Positions 20,945 to 30,666 of a stretch of 62,519 nt of DNA are shown here, one piece after another. Location: the NCBI GenBank assembly GCA_001321855.1, contig JPUP01000093.1:1-62519 (forward strand), read 5' to 3'. The position numbers and the translations under genes are program-made. Source of the stretch: SAR11 cluster bacterium PRT-SC02 (lineage in GTDB: Bacteria; Pseudomonadota; Alphaproteobacteria; Pelagibacterales; Pelagibacteraceae). Below the pieces are notes generated by a model. It had not been told where the DNA came from. It did not search any database and worked only from the letters and a program-made list of their open reading frames with translations. Positions within the stretch are counted from its first letter, which is position 1. Each line of letters begins with the position of its first letter.

Positions 20945-21613
20945 TTTTTCATCTAATAAGTTTTGATTTCTGCCTAATGCTTTATCCATTTTTTTTCTAG
21001 CTTCTTCAGAGGTAATTTGTAATACGGCCTCAAATTCAGATTTAAGTCTCTCATAAGCTTTCTCGAATAATTGTCTTTCTGAGTATGATTGATCAGCAAT
21101 AATATCAGTGTTTTTGTTTAAGTCTTTTACAACTTCTGCCAATTCATATATTTTACCAGAATTAATTTTTTGATCGTACTCTTGGGCTCTTCTACTCCAC
21201 ATAGTACGTTTTATTTTTGGCTTTGTTTTTAATATAGATACACATTTATTTATTTGATTAATGGATGAAATTGGTCTTAGATTTGATTGTTGATTTATAG
21301 GCACTGTCAAAGTCAACTTCTCTTTTTCTACAAAGATTTTGTAAAAGTTTATTTCTATTTCACCTATTTTTGCTTTTTCAACTGCTGTAATTTTTCCAAC
21401 ACCGTGTTTTGGATACACCACATAATCTTTAATATTAAACTGTCTTTTTTCTGTTGGTTGTTTTTTTATTTTTTTAATCTCAGGTTTTTGATCAGCGCTT
21501 AAGTTTAACGGCTTATTAGAGGTTTCCTTTTTAGTAGATATGGTACGAGTTTTTTTAGTTATCTTCTTTTTAGCCTTTTTCAATTTTTTTGGCTTTGTCT
21601 TTTTTTTTACCAT
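20942..21613 (-). CDS. carD: CarD/CdnL-family transcriptional regulator with Lys-rich N-terminal extension
   Basis: FNIKDYVVYPKHGVGKITAVEKAKIGE; about 57-aa basic N-terminal tail. Confidence 0.9.
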   Translation of the reverse strand: MVKKKTKPKKLKKAKKKITKKTRTISTKKETSNKPLNLSADQKPEIKKIKKQPTEKRQFNIKDYVVYPKHGVGKITAVEKAKIGEIEINFYKIFVEKEKLTLTVPINQQSNLRPISSINQINKCVSILKTKPKIKRTMWSRRAQEYDQKINSGKIYELAEVVKDLNKNTDIIADQSYSERQLFEKAYERLKSEFEAVLQITSEEARKKMDKALGRNQNLLDEK

Positions 21614-21615
21614 TT

Positions 21616-21954
21616 TTAACTCCCAGGTTTTTCAGAAAAAAATTTAAATTTATCTTTCATATTTTTGAATTTTTCATGATCTTTCATAGGGTCCTTCTTT
21701 TTCGTAATGTTAGGCCATATTGCAGAAAACTTTTTATTAAGCAATAACCATTTTTCTTTTTCCTCTATATTTTCTTCAGTATCAGCAACTATTGCATTGA
21801 TTGGACATTCAGGTTCGCAAACGCCACAATCTATACATTCATCTGGATTTATTACTAACATATTTTCACCTTCATAAAAACAATCTACAGGGCATACCTC
21901 TACACAATCCGTTAGTTTACATTTTATACATTCATCTTTAACAATATAAGTCAT
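21616..21954 (-). CDS. fdxA: 7Fe-ferredoxin FdxA
   Basis: [47 protein letters not shown]. Confidence 0.95.
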   Translation of the reverse strand: MTYIVKDECIKCKLTDCVEVCPVDCFYEGENMLVINPDECIDCGVCEPECPINAIVADTEENIEEKEKWLLLNKKFSAIWPNITKKKDPMKDHEKFKNMKDKFKFFSEKPGS

Positions 21955-22342
21955 TTTTTCCCCATTATTCTCATTTTGATTTCGCCAGAAAGTTTATCTG
22001 GAAAATAAATTAAACCACAAATCCTTCTCATTAGATTTGTTTCATAAAAATCTAAATTTTTATCAGATATGATTAATCTCCAAAGATCTTCTATAATTTT
22101 TTCTTTAAATTTATTAGATTTAGTTTTGATAAGATTAGTAAAATTTAACACTTGGTTAGAGTCACTTTCTATTTTCTCAGCATTTGTTAATATTTCTTTT
22201 TCTTTGCCCCTAAAATCTTGATATCCAGATATAAAGTCTAAAACAATTTTTTTTCACCTTCGCTATAATGATCATCTATCTTAGCCGCATGAACTAAGAG
22301 TGCAACAACTTGTGTAAGTTCTTCAATACTTATTTTTTCCAT
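21951..22342 (-). pseudogene. TerB-like small helical protein with apparent -1 indel
   Basis: MEKISIEELTQVVALLVHAAKIDDHYSEGEKK then, after an A8 run (T8 at 22247-22254 on +), IVLDFISGYQDF...LNFTNLIKTKSNKFKEKIIEDLWRLIISDKNLDFYETNLMRRICGLI; the unedited frame hits TAG within three codons. Confidence 0.72.
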
Positions 22343-22344
22343 AT

Positions 22345-24810
22345 TTATTTTATATTTAATGACAATAACTTTTCAAAAGGGTTATCTTTTAAATAAATTT
22401 TATTATTTTTCAATTTCTTTTTATTATCTCCCTTAAAAACATAAGTATCCTTGCTTTTTTTATCCTTTTTATAATTCATATATTCCATTAAATTATAAAA
22501 ATCGCTCTTAGAACAGCCTAAAAGATTCATCATCTGGGAGTTAATTTGAAATTTACGTTTTTTTGTTTTTTCAATGATCATTATAAATAACTTTTCTAAA
22601 ATATCTATTCTTACAAAGTATTTGTTAAATTTCTCAAATCCACACAATAATAGAAATCTTTTATCTCTTTTCTCATTAGTTAAGAAATTTAACCCTGATT
22701 TTGGCACACTTAAAATGTTTTGATTATTAAATAGTTTCCATAACGAAATTCTAAGTTCTACCGCTTTAGGTTTTAACATCTTAGGCAAATAAATATGATA
22801 CCTTCCTATCTTGATACCCATTGACCAAAGTTTTTTTCGATTTTCTGTTGTTATTAATTTTAAAAGGTGCTCAACTTCCTCTCTTTTTATCACACCATTG
22901 TTTTCATAGAGTTGAAACAACAAAGCTCTTAAATATTGATTATCAATCTTACTTTCTGTTAGATTGATTAAGTCTCCAAGAACTTCAGTAATGTGACGTA
23001 AAAACCAATCTTTTAAAAAATTTTCTAGCTTAACTTTGTATTCTTCATCCAAAGTATCATCGGCTATAATATCAATATCAGGATTAAGATAATTATGCCC
23101 TTTTTTTAGATAACCAATAGAGAAGTCTTTCCATATAATTTTATTGTTTTCATTTAAATAAATTTCCTCTTTTTCTATTATATTCTCCACTCTTTTTTGC
23201 AATTCATCCTTAATACCTTTCCTTGCAGCTTTTTTAATTGATTTTACATCTGTATCCAAAGTTTTTGATGTTAAGGCTATATTAAACTTCAGTCCTTTAA
23301 GATCCCCAATATACTGATTATCTATTATGACTTTGTTTTTTTCATCTATATTCGTTTTCAAAATAAGGTCTTGTTTTAAGTTTCTTGATAACACGCTAAT
23401 TTTTTTATCTATGAAACTTCTCGTTAACTCCTCGTGAAGTTTGTCCGATAATTTATCTTCAATACTTTTAGTAAGCTGTACCCAGTAATCTGAATTTTCA
23501 ACCCAATTTTTTTTGTTCGCAACATACGACCAAGTTCTGACGTTTGAAATTCTGTGGGATAATACATCAATATTTCCATGATCTTTACCAAGACCTTTTA
23601 ATTGATCTTTCATGTAGTCGTTTGGAATTCTTCTTTTTCTAGTTGATAAAAACTTAAAAACTTTATCTATAATATTTATATGGTGATTATAAGCTTTTTT
23701 TTCAAAATCTGGTATTTGGCAACATTCCCATAATAATTCTAGATTAGTTTTATATAAATTATTATTTACCCCTTTTTTTAAAAAAAATCTCAGAACACTT
23801 TCATCAAGAGAGTCCTGAGTTCTCATTAAATTCGAGTTCTCCGGTTTTAATTCTAAAGACCCAATTAGTTTGTCTGGATTTTTAAAATTTAATTTAGAAT
23901 TTCTCCAAAATATAATTTTAGCTTCAGGTAAATTGTGTGTTTCTATTTTTTCTATTTCGTCGGAGTTTAAACTCTCACAATCTCCAGTGGTTCCAAATTT
24001 TCCATCATTCTTATATCTACCTGCTCTTCCCGCAATTTGTGAGATTTCAACCAAACTTAATCGTCTTGTTTTTTTACCATCAAATTTTTTTAAATTTGAA
24101 AAATAAATTTCGTTAATGTCCATATTCAGCCCCATCCCAATTGCATCAGTTGCAACCAGATAATCAACATCACCTGACTGATATAATTCAACTTGTGAAT
24201 TTCTAGTTTTAGGACTTAACGACCCCATAATGACTGCTGAGCCGCCTTTCTGTCTTCTTATCAATTCGGCTATTGCATAAACTTCTTCTATTGAAAAAGC
24301 TATAACAGCAACCTTACGATCTAATCTTGAAATTTTTTTATATCCACCGTAAGCTAGCTTTGAAAATCTATCTTTCTTTTCGAATTCAATATTTGGTATA
24401 AGATCGGAAATAATTTTTTTCATTATTTGCGAACCTAAAAACATCGTTAATTTTTCTCCCCTAGCATGCAAAAGTCTGTCAGTAAAAATGTGCCCTCTTT
24501 CTTTGTCTGCGCACATTTGAATTTCATCGATTGCAACAAACTCTACCTTTTTTTCTTTAGGCATGGACTCTACTGTACAGATGAAATAATCAGCATTACT
24601 GGGTATAATTTTCTCTTCTCCAGTAATTAGTGCAACTCTATCGGATCCAACAGCTTTAACACATTTGTCAAACACTTCTCTTGCCAAAAGTCTTAGTGGT
24701 AAACCAAATATTCCATTATTGAATTTGAGCATTTTCTCGATCGCAACAAATGTTTTTCCGGTGTTAGTCGGCCCCAACATCGCAATAATTTTTTGATTTG
24801 AATTTTGCAT
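22345..24810 (-). CDS. Suv3-like ATP-dependent RNA/DNA helicase
   Basis: 821 aa; AMLGPTNTGKTFVAIEKML, LPLRLLAREVFDK, ATDAIGMGLNMDI, QIAGRAGRY. Confidence 0.92.
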   Translation of the reverse strand: MQNSNQKIIAMLGPTNTGKTFVAIEKMLKFNNGIFGLPLRLLAREVFDKCVKAVGSDRVALITGEEKIIPSNADYFICTVESMPKEKKVEFVAIDEIQMCADKERGHIFTDRLLHARGEKLTMFLGSQIMKKIISDLIPNIEFEKKDRFSKLAYGGYKKISRLDRKVAVIAFSIEEVYAIAELIRRQKGGSAVIMGSLSPKTRNSQVELYQSGDVDYLVATDAIGMGLNMDINEIYFSNLKKFDGKKTRRLSLVEISQIAGRAGRYKNDGKFGTTGDCESLNSDEIEKIETHNLPEAKIIFWRNSKLNFKNPDKLIGSLELKPENSNLMRTQDSLDESVLRFFLKKGVNNNLYKTNLELLWECCQIPDFEKKAYNHHINIIDKVFKFLSTRKRRIPNDYMKDQLKGLGKDHGNIDVLSHRISNVRTWSYVANKKNWVENSDYWVQLTKSIEDKLSDKLHEELTRSFIDKKISVLSRNLKQDLILKTNIDEKNKVIIDNQYIGDLKGLKFNIALTSKTLDTDVKSIKKAARKGIKDELQKRVENIIEKEEIYLNENNKIIWKDFSIGYLKKGHNYLNPDIDIIADDTLDEEYKVKLENFLKDWFLRHITEVLGDLINLTESKIDNQYLRALLFQLYENNGVIKREEVEHLLKLITTENRKKLWSMGIKIGRYHIYLPKMLKPKAVELRISLWKLFNNQNILSVPKSGLNFLTNEKRDKRFLLLCGFEKFNKYFVRIDILEKLFIMIIEKTKKRKFQINSQMMNLLGCSKSDFYNLMEYMNYKKDKKSKDTYVFKGDNKKKLKNNKIYLKDNPFEKLLSLNIK

Positions 24811-24964
24811 ATTTGTGTTAGATTTTTATTTTAATACTATATATAGATCCTGATTGAGAACAAAATAAGATTAAAACATGACCGAATCAATTTGTCAAAT
24901 GTTCTAATTGACTTAAAACCTTGGGTCCCCGTATAGATTTTAAATCTTTTAAAGAAAAGTTTAT

Positions 24965-26199
24965 ATGAAAAATTTAGTAAAAAAAAACTTATTAAAACTT
25001 AAGCCTTCCGCAACTTTACAAATTAACGAGAAATCAAAATATTTGATTGAACAAGGCAAAAAGGTATTTAGATTTGGCTTTGGGCAATCACCTTTTCCAA
25101 TACCAGACGATATTGTTTCCACATTAAAAAAATTTTCCGACAGAAAAGAATATTTACCAATGCAAGGCCTTCCAGAATTACGAAAAGCAATATCAGAATA
25201 TTTAACTAAGAGAACAAAAATAAAATATGCGCCTGATAACATTATAATTACACCTGGATCAAAAGAAGCGATGTTACTTATGCACGTTGTTTTTAATGGA
25301 GAAATTATTTTACCCGCTCCGAGTTGGGTATCATATGAGCCACAAGCTATAATTGGTAAAAATAAAGTTCACTGGATTCAAACTTCAAGAGAAAATAATT
25401 GGTTTCCATCTGGAAAAGACATTGAAAGAGTTGCAAAAAAAATTGGAAATAAAAATAAAATCCTTATATTAAATTCACCAAACAATCCATCTGGAACCAC
25501 TTGCAATAATTTTGATGAGATATCTAAAATTGCAAAAAAGTACAAAATTTTAATATTGTCTGATGAAATTTATACAGATATGACTTTTGATAAGAGTTAC
25601 TCATCTATATCAAAATTTTATCCTGAAGCTACTTTTATAAGTGGCGGTTTAAGTAAATGGTGTGGGGCAGGAGGGTGGAGATTAGGTTTTTTGCCGTACC
25701 AGAAAATTTATCTCAATTTATGAAAAGTTTAAAAACATTAGCCAGTGAGTCTTATTCAACAGTGAATAGTCCAACACAATATGCTGCAGTAGAAGCTTAC
25801 AAAGGTGATTATTCTGAATATTTAAATAAAACTACTAATATACTTAAATCAGTAGGCCACTATGTATTTAATAAACTAAAATCAAATAAAATTTTAATTA
25901 ATAAACCACAGGGAGCTTTTTATTTAATGCCAGAATTTTTAAATAAAAGATTTAAAAATTCCTCAGAATTATGTGATGTAATTCTAAATGAAACCGGCGT
26001 AGCAATGCTTCCGGGATCAGAGTTTGGATTTAAACCTGGCAAAATGTTAACGAGATTAAGTTACACAGATTTTAATGGATCTATTTTTTTAGAAAATACA
26101 ACTTTGAACGAGAATATTTTAGACGAAAAAATTGAAAAATATGCTCCTAATGTAGCAGAAGGAGCTCAAAAATTATCAAATTGGGCCAAAAATTTGTAA
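24965..26199 (+). pseudogene. Class I/II pyridoxal-phosphate aminotransferase with apparent -1 indel
   Basis: ORFs 24965..25723 and 25657..26199 join at T6 (25687-25692): ...SGGLSKWCGAGGWRLGF | FAVPENLSQFMKSLKTLASESYSTVNSP... Confidence 0.9.
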
Positions 26200-26208
26200 A
26201 GATTCTCT

Positions 26209-26237
26209 TTGACCTTGGACTTTTTCCATAGTTAAAT
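26209..26237 (+). promoter_or_regulatory. Candidate promoter for TAXI solute-binding protein
   Basis: TTGACC, 17-nt spacer, TTAAAT. Confidence 0.35.
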
Positions 26238-26263
26238 TATTGCAATTAACAAACGGGGGATAC

Positions 26264-27262
26264 ATGAGAAAAATAATATCAACTATCTCTGCAGCATTAG
26301 TATTGTTTGCTGTTACAAGCCCTTTTACAACCATAGCAAAGTCAGCCGAGTTCTTTTCAATAGGAACTGGTGGTCCTACAGGAGTTTATTTCCAAGTAGG
26401 TAATGCAGTTTGTAAAATGGTAGCAAAACTACAATCAGCAGATCATGGAAGAAAAAAAGGAACTGAAAAAGCATATCGTTGCTCAGCTCCTTCAACTGGT
26501 GGTTCGACATATAACATTGGTCAAATCATGCAAGGCGAGTTACAGTTTGGTGTTGCACAGTCGGACTGGCAATATCATGCGTATAACGGGACAAGACCAG
26601 ATAAAGTTAAACCTTATGACAAATTAAGAGCTGTGTTTTCAGCTCATCCAGAACCATTTCAAATTATCACACGAAAAGGTTCCAAAATAAAAGACTGGAA
26701 GTCACTCAAAGGGAAAAAGGTAAATATCGGTAATCCTGGTTCAGGTCAAAGAGGTACTTTTGAAGTGCTTATGGAAGCTCACGGTGTAGATACTGGATAT
26801 TTTGGTTCTACTTCTGAACTTACATCATCAGAGCAATCAGGGGCGCTTTGCGACAAAAAAATAGATGCATTTGGATACACAGTAGGTGTTCCTAATGCTG
26901 GTGTTGCACAGTCAACAGATGGATGTGGAGCAAGCATAATAAATTTGAATACAGATGCAGTTAAAAAACTTGTAGCTGATAATCCTTTTTATGCGTTTGC
27001 GACAATTCCTAAAGGAACTTACAAAACTTCAAAAAAAGATGTAACTACTTTTGGAGTAATGGCATCTTTTGTTACGAGTGCAGATGTATCAGATGACTTA
27101 GTATATGCAGTAGTCAAAGCTGTTTTTGAAAACTTAGATGATTTTAAAAAACAACATCCTGCATTTGCCAACTTAGATCCAAAAAAAATGATCGTAGATG
27201 GTTTGTCTGCTCCATTACACCCAGGTGCAGTAAAATATTACAAAGAAAAAGGCTTAATGTAA
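26264..27262 (+). CDS. TAXI-family TRAP transporter solute-binding protein
   Basis: Signal peptide; FFSIGTGGPTGVYFQVGNAVCKMV; NIGNPGSGQRGTFEVLM; LHPGAVKYYKEKGLM. Confidence 0.94.
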   Translation: MRKIISTISAALVLFAVTSPFTTIAKSAEFFSIGTGGPTGVYFQVGNAVCKMVAKLQSADHGRKKGTEKAYRCSAPSTGGSTYNIGQIMQGELQFGVAQSDWQYHAYNGTRPDKVKPYDKLRAVFSAHPEPFQIITRKGSKIKDWKSLKGKKVNIGNPGSGQRGTFEVLMEAHGVDTGYFGSTSELTSSEQSGALCDKKIDAFGYTVGVPNAGVAQSTDGCGASIINLNTDAVKKLVADNPFYAFATIPKGTYKTSKKDVTTFGVMASFVTSADVSDDLVYAVVKAVFENLDDFKKQHPAFANLDPKKMIVDGLSAPLHPGAVKYYKEKGLM

Positions 27263-27275
27263 GCTAAGAAGAATT

Positions 27276-27307
27276 AAGGCCCAGTTGAAAAACTGGGCCT
27301 TTTTTTT
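27276..27307 (+). terminator. Intrinsic terminator between TAXI SBP and permease genes
   Basis: AAGGCCCAGTT-gaaa-AACTGGGCCTT then T-tract. Confidence 0.9.
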
Positions 27308-27318
27308 ATGCTATTCAA

Positions 27319-29665
27319 ATGTCACAAGTTAATGAAAGTTTTTTTAAAAAGCATGATGAAGAGGGCGGCTCCAGAAGAATACTAAAAAATTGGAATCTGA
27401 AATTAGTTGGTTTTTTAGCTATAACCTGGTCACTCTTCCAATTGTGGTATGCATCACCTCTTCCGTTTTTATTAGATTTTGGAAAATTCATTGATGTTCC
27501 CGCAAGAGCAATTCATTTAGCATTTGGTATGAGCTTATGTTTTTTGGCTTACCCGGTTTTAAAATCAAAAAGAAACTCATCGATAGGAACAGTTGATTTT
27601 ATATTAGCTTTAGTTTCTATTTTAGTCACATTTTATCTTGTAATTGAATATGAAAGGTTAGTTTATAGACAAGGTATACTCGCTTCAATTGATTTTTTTT
27701 GGATTAATAATACCTTACGAGTTAATTCTTGGTAGTTTTGGAGTCTTACTTCTCTTAGAGGCAACTAGAAGAGCCATCGGTATACCATTGGTTGCTATCG
27801 CTTTAATATTTTTATTGTTTTCAATTTTTGGACAAAAAATGCCAGATTTAATATCTCACCAGGGCTTATCTATTACAAGACTCGTTGGTTATCATTGGTT
27901 TGGTGGTGAAGCAATTTTTGGAATACCTATTAGTGTCTCAGTGAGTTTTATTTTTCTTTTTGTTTTATTTGGAGCCACACTTGACGCGGCAGGAGGCGGA
28001 AGATATTTTCTTAATTTAGCTTTTGCACTAGTTGGAAAAATGAGAGGGGGTCCAGCAAAGGCTGCTATTTTAGCTTCTGGTTTAACCGGATTGATTTCAG
28101 GATCTTCAGTTGCAAACACTGTTACAACGGGGACTTTCACAATTCCTATCATGAAAAGAACCGGTCTTACTCCAACAAAAGCAGGAGCCATTGAAGTTGC
28201 TGCTTCAGTTAACGGACAGATTATGCCACCGATTATGGGTGCTGCTGCGTTTGTAATGGCGGAATTACTTGGAATTTCATATTTTACTGTTATAACTCAC
28301 GCGTTTTTACCGGCAATTATTTCCTATATAGCTTTATTTTATATTTCACATTTGGAGTCAGTAAAATTAGATATTAAAGGATTGCCAGATAATCAAATAC
28401 CGCCACTGGGTAAAACATTTTTAAGCGGAATTCATTTTTTAATACCTATATTCATCCTAGTTTACTTGTTATTAGTTGAACGTTGGACAGCAGCATCAGC
28501 TGTATTTTACTCAATTTTATCTTTATTTTTAATTATCATTATTAAAGAGATTTTTACGGCACTAAGATTAAAAGGAAATCTATCAACCGGCTTAAGAGAG
28601 GGTTATAATAAAGTTATTACTGGATTAGAAAAAGGTGCACTTAATATGATTAGTGTTGCAATAGCAATTGCAACTGCCGGAATAATTGTGGGCGCAGTAG
28701 CATCTACTGGTTTAAGCAACAATCTTATTGTTATTGTAGAAGCTATTTCAGGAGGAAATGTAATCACACTTCTTTTATTAACAGCTGTGCTTTGTATAAT
28801 ATTAGGCATGGGGTTACCTACCACAGCCAATTACTTAGTTGTTGCCGCTTTAATGGCCCAAGTGGTAGTAGAAGTGGGAAGCGCATCTGGCTACGTTTTC
28901 CCTTTAATTGCTATTCATTTATACGTTTTTTATTACGGATTAATGGCAGATGTTACTCCGCCAGTTGGACTTGCATCATATGCAGCAGCAGCAATTTCAA
29001 AAGCTGACCCAATTAAAACAGGAGTTCAAGCATTTTGGTATAGTCTGAGAACTGGGATCCTGCCTATTGTATTTATTTTTAATTCTGAATTATTATTAAT
29101 TGGTATTGATAGCATCTGGCATGGAATAACTGTCGTTATAACTTCTTTGGCCGCTATACTAATTTTTACTGCTGCCACTCAAGGGTGGTTTATTAATCGA
29201 TTGAAATGGTATGAAATTATTATCTTTCTTTTAATTTCAATGTCTTTGTTCAGACCAGGATTTATATTAGATAAATTTTACCCAAAATTTGAAAACCAGA
29301 TTTTAAAGGTTGAAAAAATAAACGCACTCCAATTTAGTCCAGATAGAGATGTTCACATAAAAGTTACAAGAAGAACAGAATATGGTGACAGATATAAATT
29401 ATTTGTGATTGAAAAAAATAGCTTTAATAATCAATTTAATCTTGAGAAATACGGATTAAATTTAATCGACAAAGAGGAAATGCTAATAGTTGATACTTTA
29501 GCATGGAATGGTTTAGCTAAAAAAGCTGGTTTTGAAACTGACGATGTTATAAGTGAGTTAAAAATTGAAAATTTAGATAGACCCAACAAGGCTATTATTT
29601 ATCCCTTTTCTTTTTTATTATTTTTAATTTTTGGGTATAATAATTATAGAAGAAAATTAGAGTAA
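27319..29665 (+). pseudogene. TRAP transporter fused permease (4TM/12TM, TAXI-type) with apparent indel
   Basis: ORF 27319..27735 and ORF 27689..29665 join at T8 (27693-27700): ...YRQGILASIDFF | GLIIPYELILGSFGVLLLLEATRRAIG...; GSSVANTVTTGTFTIPIMKRTG. Confidence 0.9.
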
Positions 29666-29669
29666 ATTT

Positions 29670-29819
29670 ATGTTAAAGCAGATTTACAGATTATTCTGCT
29701 ATATAGGTTTTCATCGTTATGAAATAATAGACACGAAGTATGGTTTTGGTGCAGCAGGATCTACTGAAACGATTGAATGCAAAGATTGCGGAATTAAAAA
29801 GATAAGACAAAAAAAATGA
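29670..29819 (+). CDS. Small putative zinc-ribbon protein (49 aa)
   Basis: MLKQIYRLFCYIGFHRYEIIDTKYGFGAAGSTETIECKDCGIKKIRQKK; C..H..CxxC; ATGA overlap with msrB. Confidence 0.6.
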   Translation: MLKQIYRLFCYIGFHRYEIIDTKYGFGAAGSTETIECKDCGIKKIRQKK

Positions 29820-30277
29820 AAATTAAAAAAAGAAACTTTATAAAATATTTATTTTATTGCTTAGTTATATCTATTGGACCACATTTTAGAGTTCTTTCAA
29901 TTGAAAATTCAAAAATAATAAATCCAAACCTAACAGATGAACAAAAAAAAATAATGTTTAAAGAAGGTACAGAGCGACCAGGAACAAGTGAACTATTATT
30001 TGAAAAACGAAAAGGTTCTTATCACTGTGCAAATTGTAACGCAAAATTATTTAATTCAGTTGCAAAATATGACAGTGGAACTGGTTGGCCTTCATTTTCT
30101 GAAGCAATACCAGGAGCATTTAAAACAAAAATTGATTACTCTTATGGAATGAAAAGAATAGAATATCATTGTGCTAAATGTGGAGCACATCACGGCCATG
30201 TTTTTTTTGATGGCCCAGGACCAGGTGGAAAAAGATATTGTAACAATGGGCTTTGTTTGATATTCGTGCCAGATTAA
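29816..30277 (+). CDS. msrB: Peptide-methionine (R)-S-oxide reductase
   Basis: KRKGSYHCANCNAKLFNSVAKYDSGTGWPSFSEAI; RIEYHCAKCGAHHGHVFFDGP; RYCNNGLCLIF. Confidence 0.95.
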   Translation: MKIKKRNFIKYLFYCLVISIGPHFRVLSIENSKIINPNLTDEQKKIMFKEGTERPGTSELLFEKRKGSYHCANCNAKLFNSVAKYDSGTGWPSFSEAIPGAFKTKIDYSYGMKRIEYHCAKCGAHHGHVFFDGPGPGGKRYCNNGLCLIFVPD

Positions 30278-30666
30278 TTTAATATTTTCCAAGTTCCACT
30301 TACTGAAGCAACGATCTCTTTAGAGTTAAATACTTCACAAGATATAAATATAAGCGTCTTTGTTTTCTTTAAAATTTTTACTTTACCTAGCAAAATCTCA
30401 CCCAGTTTCCCAGCTGAAATAAATTTAATATTGAGATTTATTGTTACACATCTTTTACCTGCTGCAATCGTATGTGCAGCAGTTCCCATACCAGCATCAG
30501 CTATTGTTGCTAGATAACCTCCATGCGCAATACCACCAGTATTTAAGTGCATCTCTTGAATTTTTCCTGAAAATTCAAAATTTTTGTCATCATTTTGTTT
30601 AAAAGATAATCCTCCTAGATTTTTGATAAATCCTTTTTTAGACTCGTCCATATTTTTTTTTATCAT
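30274..30666 (-). CDS. PaaI-like hotdog-fold thioesterase
   Basis: LNTGGIAHGGYLATIADAGMGTAA; TINLNIKFI. Confidence 0.85.
   Translation of the reverse strand: MIKKNMDESKKGFIKNLGGLSFKQNDDKNFEFSGKIQEMHLNTGGIAHGGYLATIADAGMGTAAHTIAAGKRCVTINLNIKFISAGKLGEILLGKVKILKKTKTLIFISCEVFNSKEIVASVSGTWKILN

Noticed and set aside
27892-28191. 99-aa minus-strand ORF inside the TRAP permease
   Set aside because: Antisense shadow of a conserved membrane gene
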